Notes under the pieces: generated by a model
Seen by the model: the letters and a program-made list of their open reading frames with translations, nothing else
What the model was told of the DNA's origin: nothing
The model's database searches: none
Shown here: piece by piece, positions 1-10,905 of the stretch
Numbering within the stretch: the stretch's first letter is position 1
Layout: the number at the start of each line of letters is the position of its first letter
Source: CAWIDU01 sp963835055
GTDB lineage: Bacteria; Patescibacteriota; Saccharimonadia; Saccharimonadales; UBA4665
DNA length: 64,000 nucleotides
Assembly (NCBI GenBank): GCA_963835055.1
Contig: CAWIDU010000001.1
Span: forward strand, 740,284 to 804,283
Reading direction: 5' to 3'
Made by a program: the position numbers and the translations under genes

Positions 1-28
1 CAGCCGCGGTCGGCGGTCTAAGAATACT

Positions 29-3000
29 GTGACGACCAAAAGCGGCCGTACGATCGCCTTGAACCGCTCCCTGAGCGATCGGTTGAAGGCCGGCCGAGCG
101 GCTCGGGCCGCTGCCAAGGCGACTTATCTAAGCACACTACCCAAGAATCGCTGGAAGCGGCTGGCTTATCGTTTGCAACCCAAGCGCGTGGCCCAGTATT
201 GGTTCAGCCGCCAGGGCGGCATTATGGCGCTCAAGATTATTGGCGCCCTGATTGTCTTCGGTTTCTTACTGACCATTGGTTTGTTCGCCTACTTCCGTAA
301 GGACTTGCCGAAAATTAAAGATATCTCTGGCGACAATCTAGGTGGCAGCATCACTTATTACGACAGTACCGGCAAAACGGTGCTGTGGCAGGATTATAAC
401 GCCGTGAAGCGCCTTCCGGTGGCCAGCAATGACATTTCACCATACATGAAAGAAGCCACGGTGGCCATCGAGGACAAAAACTTCTATAAGGAAGGTGCTT
501 TCGATATTCGCGGCCTGTTGCGGGCGGCTGTCCATGACGTAGCCGGCGGCAGTGGCTCGCTGCAAGGTGGCTCGACGATTACCGAACAGCTGGTCAAGTT
601 AAATGAAGGCTGGACTGATAATCGGACCATCACGCGCAAGGTTAAAGAATTGATCTTGGCCGTCGAGCTGGAGCGCGAGTACAGTAAGGACGACATCCTG
701 ACCGGCTACTTGAACATCGCGCCTTACGGCGGCGTCGAATACGGTGTTCAAACTGCGGCTGAAGATTACTTCCAAACCAGCGCCAAAGATTTGACGCTAC
801 CGGAAGCGGCGATGCTGGCAGCCATTCCCCAATCGCCGAGTTATTATTCGCCGTATTCTTCTAGCCAGTACAATCCGGCGGTCAGCAGCGATGGCTTTAG
901 TGCCACGGCTCTAATCAGTCGCCAACACTACATCTTGGACCAAATGGTCAAACAGGGGTACATAACCCAGGCCCAGGCCGACGCCGCTAAGCAGGTCAAT
1001 GTGCTAGCGCTGGTCCATCCTCAGCAGTCCAAGTACAACAACATTCAAGCGCCTTATTTCGTGCTAGCTGCCAAACAAGAGTTGGAGCAGACCTACGGCG
1101 CCACGACCGTCGAGCGCGGCGGCTGGAAAGTCATCACGACCCTGAATATGGGTATCCAGAATGAGGCTGAACAGCTGGTGGCCGCCAACTTCAAAAACGC
1201 TGATACCCACCACGCTGACGAGGAGGCGACGGTCGCCGAAAACGTGCCAACCGGCCAGATTGTGGCCCTAGTCGGTGGTGTCGATTTCAACAACCCGCAG
1301 TACGGCCAGAATAATTACGCGGCCGGCATCCTGGTGCCACCCGGTTCCAGTTTCAAGCCGTACGACTATACGACACTGATTAATAACAACAATAACGTTG
1401 GCGCCGGTTCGGTCATGTACGACACCGAGAGCCCGTTACCGGGCTATCCGTGTACCGATCATTCACCGCCGCCACCGACCGGGACGGGTAACTGCCTGGA
1501 AGACTATGACTTCTTGCAGCCAGGCCCACTGACGCTGCGTTACGCCCTGGGCGGCTCGCGCAATATCCCGGCCGTCAAAACGATGCTGGAAGCCGAACCT
1601 GGTGCCGCCAGCCCGGGCAGCGCCATTACCGCCGGTGACGTCAAATCCATCAACACCGTAATCTCCACGGCCGGCGCCATGATGGATAATACTTACGACG
1701 AGCAGCACAACCTCAGCCCCTACAACTGCTATTCGGATGTCAAACTGACCAAGCTCACTCAGTGCTATGATTCGGCCGCTATCGGCGATGGCGCCTATCT
1801 CAATCTCGACGATCACGTCAATGGCCTTTCCACCCTAGCCCGTGAAGGCGTCGCCATCCCGCGGACTTTTATTATGAAGATTACCGACAGCTCCGGTAAT
1901 ACCGTCTATCAATGGAAGCAACCCAAAGGCACTCAAGTCGTCAAGAAAGACGCCGCTTACATCGTCGACAATATGGCTTCCGACCCGAACGCTAGCTACC
2001 TGCCCGGCAGCTGTTCGGCCACCAGCTGTAGCGCCGGTGGTCAAAAATTCCAGCGCTATAACGGCTGGGACTTCGCCGTCAAGACCGGCACCACCAACAA
2101 CGGCTTCGACGGTCTGATGACTAGCTGGTCAACTCAGTACGCCGTTGTCAGCTGGGTCGGCAACCATACCCGTAACGTCGAACTCAACACGGCCATGGAA
2201 AACCTGACCGAGCCGCTGACACGCAACCTCATGCAATACATCCACAAGGACCTGAAGCCGGTCAACTGGACACAGCCCAGTGACATAAAGGTACTGCCTG
2301 CTTTCGTCGTCACTAACCATATTCACTACGGCGACGTCGAGCCCAGCCCGAGCACTGATATCTTCCCCTCCTGGTACGTCGGTGGCGGCAGTACCAAAAA
2401 TTCGTCGCAGACCATCGATAAAGTCTCCGGCTTGGCCGCTACCAGCTGTACGCCAGCCGCCGCCCAGGAAACTTCTACTAACGGCAATGTGGCCAGCTGG
2501 AACATCGATATTTTCGTCAATAATGGTAGGCCTAATATAGGCACCACCACGCCGAACGGAGGTGGCGGTAGTTCGACCGCGGCGACTGATAATGTCCACA
2601 ACTGTAGCGACACGCCGCCACAAATTACCTTGACCGCACCGGCGACCTGCACCACTAGCTGTACCATCACGGCCACCGTTACCGCCGGCACCCACCCGCT
2701 AAGCGATCCGCAATATCCGCAGGATCCCGGTACAGTGACTTTCACACTCGGCGGACAGACAATTTATACGGCCAACGTCACTGACTCGCCAAGCACCGTT
2801 TCCTTTAGCTATTCGCCGACTTCAACCGGCAGCGGCACGCTGACGGCGACGGTTACTGATAGTGTGCTCTATTCCGGCACTGACAGCGCCACCATGAGTT
2901 ATGCTTCAAGCTCGGGCAATCCAATACAAATTACTGCCCCATCTACCGGTGCTCATACTGGGCCTAAGACTAATGTCACATGGAGCGGCGGCAGCGCACC

Positions 3001-3153
3001 TTACACCGTTACGGTTAATGGGACTAATTGGCCAGGTTGTACTCGATATCTTCTACTCAATGTAACAACGTGACTGTAGCTGGATCGACCACAATTGAAG
3101 TAACAGACAGTAGTGGTGATACGCCCAGTCAAGTGACAGTCAGCAACCCTTAA
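29..3153 (+). CDS. Class A penicillin-binding protein (transglycosylase/transpeptidase) with Ig-like C-terminal tail
   Basis: Bifunctional peptidoglycan synthase of the PBP1A type, acting outside the membrane. A short basic N-terminus precedes one membrane segment (about residues 66-88). The GT51 transglycosylase follows, with the EDKNFY motif (Glu about 149) and GGSTITEQLVK. The transpeptidase has S440-S-F-K443, a SRN triad and KTGT. After the catalytic part come threonine/serine-rich Ig-like segments. The frame as read ends at 3073, but the other frame continues the same style of sequence to a TAA at 3151-3153, so a one-base shift near 3050 is likely. GTG at 29 is the first candidate start, yet the frame is open to the window edge, so the true start may lie upstream. 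Its stop codon overlaps the radA stop. Confidence 0.9.
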
Positions 3154-4501
3154 TCTTTTTCGAGAAATTGATTCAGTGCCGAGCGCACATCGCTGACGCC
3201 GCGCAGTCCTGGGGTTTTCTTGCCCCGCTGTTGGGGCCCGATAGCGCCGTCGAAACCTAGCTTCTTGGCTTCGGCCAGCCGTTTATCGACGTGCGGCACG
3301 TGACGAACCTCGCCGGAGAGGCCGACTTCGCCGAAAACGACGGCGTTTTGCTTGAGTTGCAGGCCTTTGGCAGCCGAACCAATCGCCAAGCAAACAGCCA
3401 GGTCGGCTGCCGGCTCGCGAATCTGGATGCCGCCAACAATGTTAATATAAATATCCTGCTCGCCGAGGTTTAACTTCGTCCGCCGCTCCAGCATGGCCAC
3501 CAACAAATTCAGCCGATTGAGATCGAAGCCGCTGGCCGCCCGCTTGGGGTAGCCATAGCTAGTACGGTTGACCAAGGCCTGGACTTCGACCAGCAGCGGC
3601 CGTGTGCCCTCCAGCGTTGCCAAGACCACTGAGCCATCGCTGATCTGGCGCTCGGCTAGCAGGGCTGCCGAGGGGTTGGCGACCGGTTTCAAGCCATCAT
3701 CGGCCATTTCGAAAATGCCAATCTCATTGGTCGAGCCAAATCGGTTCTTGTCGGCCCTGAGCAGTTTGAAACCGCCATATCGATCGCCTTCTAGCTGCAG
3801 CACGACGTCCACGACGTGCTCCAGGACTTTGGGCCCGGCAATGGAGCCTTCTTTCGTCACGTGGCCGACCAGGATAATGGCCGTGTTGCTCTGTTTGGCG
3901 GCCGGCCGTCAACAGCTGCGTACTATTGGTGATCTGTGAAACACTGCCGGCGGCTGGAAGCAATGGCGCCGCAGCTAATCGTCTGGATGGAATCAACAAT
4001 GACTAGCTTATAAGTGCCGGCGGCGATGGTGGCGGCAATATCGTCGGCCGAGGTGCTGGTGGCCAGCTGCAGTTCCGGCCGCAGGACGCCCAGCCTCTGG
4101 GCCCGCAGACCAATCTGGTGGGCCGATTCCTCGCCGCTTATATATAAAACTGGCTGTCTTGGCGGCCACGGCGTAAGCCAGCTGCAAAATAAGCGTGCTC
4201 TTGCCGATGCCCGGCTGCCCGGCAATCAGGTTGACGCTGCCTGCCACGATGCCGCCGCCGAAAACGTCGTCAACCTCGGCAAGCCGACTTCGCAACCGCT
4301 TGATTATCGGCCGAAACGCTGGCCTTGACCGAGCCGGCTTGCAGAACTTGTGCCAGCCGTCACGCTGCCAGCGATCGTTGCCGGGGTCAGCTGTTCCTCG
4401 AAAGTGTTCCACTCGCCGCACTGCGGGCACTTGCCCGCCCAGACATTGCTGACATGCCCACAATTGCTACAAACATAATTGGTCTTAGATTTCTTGGCCA
4501 A
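3150..4501 (-). CDS. radA: DNA repair protein RadA (frame interrupted)
   Basis: RadA/Sms, a RecA-like ATPase that drives branch migration in recombinational repair. Visible in order: an N-terminal four-cysteine zinc finger (VCSNCG and KCPQCG), Walker A GQPGIGKST, YISGEES, the RadA signature KNRFG, and a C-terminal Lon-like domain. The pieces sit in several frames, so at least four small indels fall between about 3850 and 4310; total length matches a normal RadA of about 450 residues. The start is TTG at 4501, because AGGAGG lies five bases upstream (4507-4512) and the product then begins like other RadA proteins. It converges on the penicillin-binding protein gene with overlapping stop codons. 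Confidence 0.88.
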
Positions 4502-4506
4502 GTTTT

Positions 4507-4512
4507 CCTCCT
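4507..4512 (-). promoter_or_regulatory. Shine-Dalgarno site of radA
   Basis: A perfect AGGAGG on the minus strand, five bases before a TTG codon at 4501. It decides the radA start: an upstream ATG at 4531 is also in frame, but has no such site and would add residues not found in the family. Confidence 0.75.
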
Positions 4513-4554
4513 TGCTATCAAAGTTTACCACCCGAAAATTAAATAATTCTTAAA

Positions 4555-5604
4555 TTAACGTGTGTGTGTCTGGGTGGTCAGTCGGGTATCCAGGGCTTTG
4601 TCGAGCGTCGTCAGGTCGGCGGCTACCGCATTCCTGGTCGCCACCAACTGGTTGTAGGCGGCGATGGCGTTCTGCAGGCTGTCAACACCGCGGTTGTAGC
4701 TGTCGACCTGGGCGTTGTAGCCCGGCACGTCGGCATTATAAGCCGGAATTTGGCCGGATGCCTTGAGATTATCCAATTGATTCTGGATGGCATTTAGATT
4801 CGATAGCTGGGCGGCTAACGTGGCTTCTTGGTTGTCAATCTGGCTCTTCATCGGAGCTCAATTGCTGGTCATCAGCCGTAATTGTGTTCTGGCGGGTCGT
4901 GAAGGCGCTTTCATACTGCTGCTCGTAGGCCACAATGGCCCCGCGATTGGTGAAGTATGGTCTTGTAGTAATCATTAAGTGCTGCTGGCAAATTGGCGAC
5001 TTCGGTACCGAAGGTACAGCTCATTTCATCCATTACCGAACCCGGTTCGGTTTGCTGGTAAAGTTTGACCTCGGCTTGGACGCGCGGGTCTTTCAAGTCA
5101 TTTTTGTAAAAATTTTCCAGTTCGGTATCGAGTTTGGCGCGCTGCCCACCGCTCAGCCGGGCATAAACAGCATGCAATACTTCGTGGGCGGCCGTTACCT
5201 GGGTGACGCCAGCCAGTGCCGGATCCTGGACATTATAAATGAAAATGCCATTCTGGCCGGAATGATAGCAGCCCAGCACAATGGTATTCTCGTTCTCCGG
5301 GACAGGATTGGCGAAAAGCGCTGACCGACGACGATAATTGCGGCCTGTTGAGATAGAACAGATGGCGGGTGTAGGCTGTCATGGTATCTTGGCTGGCCAG
5401 CTGGGCGATGACTGGCGGCGGCGTATAGCCGAGCAGCCGCCACCAATCGTCAATGGCTTGCCAATTGAGGGCCGCCACGATGGCCAGGACGAGCAGGATG
5501 CCCAGAAAGTGCCAGCGGCGGCCCCTGGCCGGGGGCGGGACAGCTGGTGGTGGGACGTTTTGGGGTTCGGTTGAAGGCGTATTTTTATTCGGTAGCGGTG
5601 GCAT
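4555..5604 (-). CDS. Putative membrane-anchored zinc metallopeptidase with C-terminal coiled coil (frame interrupted)
   Basis: No family recognised with certainty. The N-terminus is proline-rich and followed by one hydrophobic segment (about residues 33-50), which suggests anchoring with the bulk outside the cytoplasm. The middle contains TAAHEVLHAVY, an HExxH zinc-protease motif, then an acidic stretch with DEMSCTFGTE whose glutamates could supply a third ligand. The C-terminal 100 residues look coiled-coil (Asn/Gln/Ala/Leu-rich). Frames change near 5240-5330 and 4850-4910, probably sequencing indels. The ATG at 5604 overlaps the clpC stop by 20 bases, so the two are likely co-transcribed and share heat-shock control. 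Protease activity is inferred from the motif only. Confidence 0.6.
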
Positions 5605-8068
5605 AGGTCAGCTCGTTGTTTTTGCTAGCTACCTGAATAATATCACCTTTGGCGTATTTGTCGTCGAGCAATTCCAGGGCCATATGGTCTTCTATGGTGT
5701 CCTGGATCAGCCGGCGTAGCGGGCGCACGCCATTGTGGGCATCATAGCCGTTATCCAGCAGATACTGCTTGGCGCCGGGACTTAGCTGCAGGCTCAGGCC
5801 CTTGCGCTGCAAGCGCTCTTTAGCTCGTCGATCTGTAGATCGATGATTTTATAGATGTCTTTTTGCGTCAGGGCGCGGAAAACTATCATCTTGTCGATGC
5901 GGTTCATCAGCTCCGGCCGCAGTAATTTTTTGAGCTCGTCCTCGACGCGCTCTTTGTTGGCTTGCGTGCAACTCCTCAAGGTCTTTGAGGTCGCTGGACT
6001 TGGTGGCGTGAAAGCCAAGGTTGGCTTCTTTTTGCAGCTTGTCGGCACCGATGTTGCTGGTCATGATGACAATGGTGTTGGTGAAGTCGATTCGGCGACC
6101 CTTGGCGTCCGTCAGATAACCATCCTCTAGCATTTGCAGCAGCATATTGAAGACGTCAGGGTGGGCTTTTTCGATTTCGTCGAATAAAACCAAGCTATAG
6201 GGCTGCCGGCGGATCTTATCGGTCAACTGGCCGCCGTCATCATAGCCGACATAGCCGGCCGGGGCGCCAACTAGACGCGAGACGTTGTGATGCTCGCCGA
6301 ACTCGCTCATATCAATTTTGACCAGGGCGTTCTCGCTGCCAAAGAATTCGCGGGCCAGCACCCGGGCCAGTTCCGTCTTACCAACTCCTGTCGGGCCGAG
6401 GAAAATGAACGAGCCGATCGGCCGCTTATCGCTGCCAATGCCGCTGCGGTTGCGCCGAATGGCGCGCGCCACGGCCGTGACGGCCTCATTCTGGCCGATG
6501 ACGTACTTAGCCAAGGTTTTCTCGAGAGTCAGTAGATACTTGGCCTCGCTGCGGATAACTTTTTTGACCGGCACGCCGGTCATGCGCGCCACCACGTCAG
6601 CCAAATCTTCGCTGCTGACGGTCAGGCGCTTGGCCTGCTTGCCGCTAGCCTGCAACTTGGTCAGTTCTTCGTTGATTTGCGAGCCCGGGTTTTGGCGCGG
6701 GCCGCTCGCTCGTAATCTTCGGCGTCAACGGCTTCGTCGATTTGGGTGTTGACCAGTTTCAGTTCCTTCTGCAGACGGCGGACTTCGGGACTGGTTTTGC
6801 CCTTATCGACCCGCAAATGGGCGGCCGTTTCGTCAATCAGGTCGATGGCTTTGTCGGGCATAAAGCGGTCATTAATATAGCGCTTGGCTAGGGTGACGGC
6901 GTCTTCCAGCACGTCGTCACTCATTTTGACACCGTGAAATGACTCATAATGTTTGCGCAGGCCTTTCAGGATGGCCAGCGTCTCACCGGGTGTGGTTTCC
7001 GGCACTTGAATCGGCTGGAAACGGCGCTCCAGAGCGGCGTCTTTTTCGATGTGCTTGGTATACTCGGCGGTCGTGGTGGCGCCAATGAGCTGGATTTTGC
7101 CGCGCGCCAGAGCTGGTTTGAGAATGTTGCCGGCGTCCATGGCGCCCTCAGCGGCGCCAGCGCCGACGATCAGATGCAACTCGTCAATGAAGACAATGGT
7201 GCGTTTATCTTTTTCCAGCTCGGCCATGACTTTTTTGAGCCGTTCTTCGAACTCGCCGCGGTACTTGGTGCCGGCAATCATGCCAGCCAGGTCGAGCATC
7301 ACGATGCGCTTGTCGAGCAGGCTGTCCGGCACATCCTCGGCCACAATCCGCTGGGCCAGACCCTCGACGATGGCCGTCTTGCCGACGCCCGGCTCGCCAA
7401 TCAGCACCGGATTATTCTTGGTACGGCGGTTCAAAATGGTAATCACCCGGCGGATCTGATTTTCGCGGCCAACAACCGGGTCGAGTTTGCCCTCGCGGGC
7501 CTGAACGGTCAGGTCGGTGCCAAAGAAATCCAGCGCCGTCTTCTTGGCTTTCTTGCCGAAACGGCGGCGGCCGGTACGCCGGTTCCTGCTCTTCGTACTG
7601 CTGGCGGTTCAGAAATTGCTCCAGCTCGTTATTCATGCTATCAACATCAACATTCATGTCGCGCAGCAAGATCGTCGCTCGAGCATTTTTCTGACTTAAG
7701 AATGCTATATAAGATATGCTCGGTGCCGCAATAATCCTGACCGTAATCCTGAGCCGATATCGTAAGCCATGCGCAGCGTCAGTTTTGCGGTCTCGCTGAG
7801 ACCTTTGGCGCCGCCGACATTGATAACCAACGTCTTGGGCGTCAAGTTCAGCGCCAAGCGCGCCCGATCCAGCGTTACGCCAGCACTATCCAGAATTTTG
7901 GCGCCCATGCTGCCGTCTTGGGCCAGCACGCCGAGCAGCAAGTGCTCGGTGCCAACGTAGGCACTGCCAAAACTGCGCGCAATGGCATCGGCGTGTTTCA
8001 AACTCTGCAGCGCGTTATTGGTCAAATGATTCAAGAAATTCTTGGAAGTCGGGCGAATTAGGCATCAT
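5585..8068 (-). CDS. clpC: ATP-dependent Clp protease ATPase subunit ClpC (frame interrupted)
   Basis: Hsp100 unfoldase that feeds substrates to ClpP. The N-domain begins after NHLTNNALQSLKHAD. AAA-1 has GEPGVGKT and Walker B VFIDELH; a UVR-like charged linker follows; AAA-2 has GPTGVGKTE and LVLFDEIEKAHPD; the small D2 domain includes NGVRPLRRLIQD. About 830 codons in total, normal for ClpC. The frame breaks at roughly 8030, 7690, 7430, 6660, 6000 and 5810, each by a small indel. I place the start at the ATG at 8068, giving MMPNSPDFQEFL before the known N-domain. A CIRCE operator overlaps the promoter. The metallopeptidase gene follows with an overlap. Confidence 0.92.
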
Positions 8069-8085
8069 AGTGATTTCTCGCTACC

Positions 8086-8113
8086 ATTGTAGCACTTGGC
8101 ACTCGGCAGTCAA
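8086..8113 (-). promoter_or_regulatory. clpC promoter
   Basis: On the minus strand TTGACT (8108-8113), a 16-base spacer and TACAAT (8086-8091). Transcription would start near 8079, giving a leader of only about 11 bases before the ATG at 8068. Confidence 0.75.
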
Positions 8114-8122
8114 GAGTGCCAA
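8096..8122. promoter_or_regulatory. CIRCE operator (HrcA binding site)
   Basis: A perfect inverted repeat TTGGCACTC-N9-GAGTGCCAA. The known CIRCE consensus is TTAGCACTC-N9-GAGTGCTAA; the symmetrical A-to-G and T-to-C change keeps the palindrome. It covers the -35 box and spacer of the clpC promoter, exactly where HrcA would block polymerase. HrcA itself is not in the window. Confidence 0.88.
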
Positions 8123-8131
8123 AATTTCCGA

Positions 8132-9043
8132 TTAAACTGCGGTGGCTTCTTTCTCCCCGGTATCAATCGAACCGTCAGGACGGCCCTTGGCTCTGGTATT
8201 ATTATTTATATAAGTTAAGCCGGCAGGCGTCAAAAACGGGCCGTCATCGTTTTCCTGAATATATCCCTCCTGTTTACATACCTGAGTTAATTTTCGCAAA
8301 TCAGCCTTCGTTAAGTCAGCAGCTGGCTGTTTCTTAATTGCCTTGGCCGATGCGTTCACAATATTGACTTGTTTATTGATTAATTTTAGAACGAATTCGC
8401 TTTTCTTTTTTTGGTTATCAAAAAATGAAGAAAAGCGAGACTCATTAACCAAGCCAGTAGCCAGCAAAAATTTCAGCTTGTTGGGTAATCTGCAGAAGTG
8501 GGGCGTCGTCAGCTGTTTGATAAAAACTTTGCCGTCAACCCAAAAATAAAAATTCATTGACTTATCCGCGTTAGACCTTTGCTTTCTTTCCGGCTCGGAG
8601 GATCTTCCGTTTGAACTTTGACCATCTGGTAATCGGTATTGAATATTCTGGCGAAGGGGCAATGAACGTGTAGTAACAACATCAGCTATTGCGGTTCGGT
8701 CCAACACTAGCCGCGACAAAGGCGTGGCTCGCTGCTGTGGCTGGGGTTTTTCATAAATGAACAAACCAAGTTCCCCCAGTAACTGCTTCAAGGGGTTCCA
8801 TTGGCTTGGCTTTAGTTCTAGTCCGGTCATCATTTGAGAATTAATACTAGCTTTGGCCTCAGGCTGAAGCTCACCTCCCCTCTCAGCCAAAAACTGCAAA
8901 GCTTGGCTGAGACGCTCAGCCGTCTCTCTTCCTAAATTATCAGCCGCCACCCCATTAACTACCGCTAATTGACCAAGCAGGTCTGCATGATCATAGACCC
9001 CACCCGCTTGCGGCGCCTTTTCTAGGTCTGAGAGCATGATCAC
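8132..9043 (-). CDS. Hypothetical protein downstream of nusA
   Basis: Not recognised. 303 residues, soluble, no membrane segment or signal peptide. The N-terminal 120 residues look helical, a central Ser/Arg/Asn-rich linker (about residues 138-165) follows, and a lysine-rich C-terminal half contains a possible winged-helix-like stretch (LTKADLRKLTQVCKQEGYI). The GTG start at 9043 shares a GTGA overlap with the nusA stop; an ATG two codons later is the alternative. Translational coupling suggests co-expression with nusA, but nothing shows a shared function. It ends just before the CIRCE region. Confidence 0.7.
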   Translation of the reverse strand: MIMLSDLEKAPQAGGVYDHADLLGQLAVVNGVAADNLGRETAERLSQALQFLAERGGELQPEAKASINSQMMTGLELKPSQWNPLKQLLGELGLFIYEKPQPQQRATPLSRLVLDRTAIADVVTTRSLPLRQNIQYRLPDGQSSNGRSSEPERKQRSNADKSMNFYFWVDGKVFIKQLTTPHFCRLPNKLKFLLATGLVNESRFSSFFDNQKKKSEFVLKLINKQVNIVNASAKAIKKQPAADLTKADLRKLTQVCKQEGYIQENDDGPFLTPAGLTYINNNTRAKGRPDGSIDTGEKEATAV

Positions 9044-10266
9044 TCCCCGTGTTCTTCGATGGCTTCCAGGAGTGAGCTTTCCAGCTCGTTTTTCTTCTTC
9101 AGTTTTGGTTTCTTGGGCAGCTCGGTGGTATTGACCTTGCCGACAGCCGGTTCAGTCGATTCAGTAGTTTTGGCTGGTTCAGGCGCCTGATCAGTCGCTT
9201 CGCCGGGCTCTTCGGCCGGCTTGGTAACCTTCTCCGCTTCAATATCCAGTTCATAGCCAGTCAATTTGCTGGCCAGGCGGACATTTTGGCCGGATTTGCC
9301 GATGGCAATGCTCAACTGATCTTCGGGTACGATGACTTTGGCGCGCTGGTTCTTCTCGTCGATCACGACGTCAGCGACTTTGGTCGGGCTAAGCGCCTCG
9401 GAAATGAACTCTTTGGGCGTTTCTTTCCAGACTATGATGTCGATCTTCTCCTGTTCGCCGACTTCGGAGACGACGGCGTTGACACGGGTGCCGTGGCCGC
9501 CGACGAAAGTGCCGACCGGGTCGACCCCGGGCACGGTGCTAGCGACAGCGATCTTGCTGCGGACCCCGGCTTCGCGGGCAATGCCCTTGATCTGGACGGC
9601 GCCGCTCTCCATTTCTGGCACTTCGCCGCGGAATAGCCACTCGATAAACTCTTTGTTACCGCGGCTGACAATCAGTTGCGGGCCGCGGAAACCGCGCTCC
9701 ACGTCCTTGAGATAAACTTTCAGCCGCTGGCCGGGATAATAGCGCTCACCCTGGATCTGCTCGCTGCGTGGCATGATACCTTGGGCTTTGCCGAGGTCGA
9801 TGCGCACAATGTTACCTTCGACGCGGGCCACGGTAGCGTTAATAACAGTGCCGATTTTATCTTCGTATTCGGCCATGATGATCTCGCGCTCGGCTTCACG
9901 CAGCCGCTGCAGAATAACTTGCTTGGCGGTCTGGGCTGCCACCCGGCCGAAACTCTCGGCCTTCTCGTGCACTTCGATAGTCTCGCCAACTTTGGCGTTC
10001 TTGCTGCGGGTCTGAGCCTCAGCGACACTCATTTCGTAAGCTGGGTTCTCGGCAGTCTCGACGATTTCCTTAGTCACATAAACGTCGATGTCGCCTGTGT
10101 TGAGGTTCATCTCGACGCGAATTTCCTGCTCGCGGTCACCGTAGTCGCGGCGGTAAGCGGCGGCTAAGGCCTGCTCGACAACTTCTTTGACAGCGTCTTC
10201 CGGTAAATTTTTCTCTTCGGCAATCGTCCTGATGGCGACAGCCAGCTGTTTCATATCTAAATCCAT
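9040..10266 (-). CDS. nusA: Transcription termination/antitermination factor NusA
   Basis: Binds RNA polymerase and nascent RNA, modulating pausing and termination. 408 residues: N-terminal polymerase-binding domain (about 1-130), S1 domain (IGTVINATVARVEGNIVRIDLG), KH1 (EVPEMESGAVQIKGIAREAG) and KH2 (IAIGKSGQNVRLASKLTG). The last 70 residues are a Glu/Pro/Lys-rich tail without the acidic repeats of proteobacterial NusA. ATG at 10266 is supported by AAAGGAAA a few bases upstream. Usual neighbours such as rimP or infB are absent; the next gene downstream overlaps by GTGA. Confidence 0.95.
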   Translation of the reverse strand: MDLDMKQLAVAIRTIAEEKNLPEDAVKEVVEQALAAAYRRDYGDREQEIRVEMNLNTGDIDVYVTKEIVETAENPAYEMSVAEAQTRSKNAKVGETIEVHEKAESFGRVAAQTAKQVILQRLREAEREIIMAEYEDKIGTVINATVARVEGNIVRIDLGKAQGIMPRSEQIQGERYYPGQRLKVYLKDVERGFRGPQLIVSRGNKEFIEWLFRGEVPEMESGAVQIKGIAREAGVRSKIAVASTVPGVDPVGTFVGGHGTRVNAVVSEVGEQEKIDIIVWKETPKEFISEALSPTKVADVVIDEKNQRAKVIVPEDQLSIAIGKSGQNVRLASKLTGYELDIEAEKVTKPAEEPGEATDQAPEPAKTTESTEPAVGKVNTTELPKKPKLKKKNELESSLLEAIEEHGE

Positions 10267-10305
10267 AGATTTTCCTTTCTATTAAAATCAAAGCCTCATG
10301 ATACG

Positions 10306-10330
10306 AAAAAATCCGACCACTTTGGCCGGA
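10306..10330 (-). terminator. Rho-independent terminator
   Basis: On the minus strand a seven-base-pair stem TCCGGCC/GGTCGGA (one G-T pair) with a five-base loop, followed directly by six T residues. It lies 30 bases after the stop of the gene at 10361-10819 and just before nusA, separating the two units. Confidence 0.8.
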
Positions 10331-10360
10331 CGATGCCTCTATTGTATGTCAGGGCCCTGC

Positions 10361-10819
10361 TTAAGTCAATATTGTTTCGAGGCGGCGTAAATCTTCGAAG
10401 AATGTATGGTCAGGGCGCAAGAAGCTTCTACCAGATTCCACGACCTGCCTAATATCGAAACTTGGCGGGCCAAATGGCAGATCTGTACTGGCCATGTGTA
10501 TTAAAACCCTTATGGGCCGCTGTTTTTGGCCTCCCGTGACTAATTGCTCACTAGGTTCAGCTAACCAAGCACCTAGTTGCAGCGGATTTAATATCCCGTG
10601 CTTAGCGAAAAATGTAACTGCTTGCCCGAGCCTCAATATGGCTTCCCCGCGCTCTACAATTGCATCATTTTGCTCGCTTTCTGAGCCGCGGATCATCATA
10701 CTGCGTCGGACTTCATCGTGCACAAAAATCCTCTCCAAAAGCATTAATGACATTTCAGGATCGTCAGCGCTTCTTTCGAGGGCCGTGGCATAAGCTTCAC
10801 GTGTTTGCAAATCGGACAT
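10361..10819 (-). CDS. Hypothetical protein
   Basis: Not recognised. 152 residues, soluble, probably mostly helical, without membrane segments or obvious motifs. ATG at 10819 is the first in-frame start. It forms its own unit: a rho-independent terminator follows within 60 bases, and the neighbour upstream runs in the opposite direction. Base composition is slightly AT-richer than the adjacent housekeeping genes, as in several other orphans here. Confidence 0.65.
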   Translation of the reverse strand: MSDLQTREAYATALERSADDPEMSLMLLERIFVHDEVRRSMMIRGSESEQNDAIVERGEAILRLGQAVTFFAKHGILNPLQLGAWLAEPSEQLVTGGQKQRPIRVLIHMASTDLPFGPPSFDIRQVVESGRSFLRPDHTFFEDLRRLETILT

Positions 10820-10868
10820 TGAATTTCGGTCCAGTTTAGTTTAGATAACTTATCACCGTTAGCTTGAT

Positions 10869-10897
10869 TTGTCCATTATGTTAATCTTCGTTAAACT
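10869..10897 (+). promoter_or_regulatory. Promoter of the M1 aminopeptidase gene
   Basis: TTGTCC (10869-10874), 17-base spacer, TAAACT (10892-10897). The -10 box ends eight bases before ATG 10906, predicting a transcript that starts at or just before the start codon. Confidence 0.5.
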
Positions 10898-10905
10898 TGA
10901 GTTAT

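Noticed and set aside
2129..2695. Minus-strand frames inside the penicillin-binding protein gene
   Set aside because: Composition-driven shadow frames in GC-rich coding sequence, with no start signals.
3850..8068. Programmed frameshifting in radA and clpC
   Set aside because: Too many breaks per gene, at unrelated sequences and in genes read as single frames in other organisms; assembly errors explain them better.
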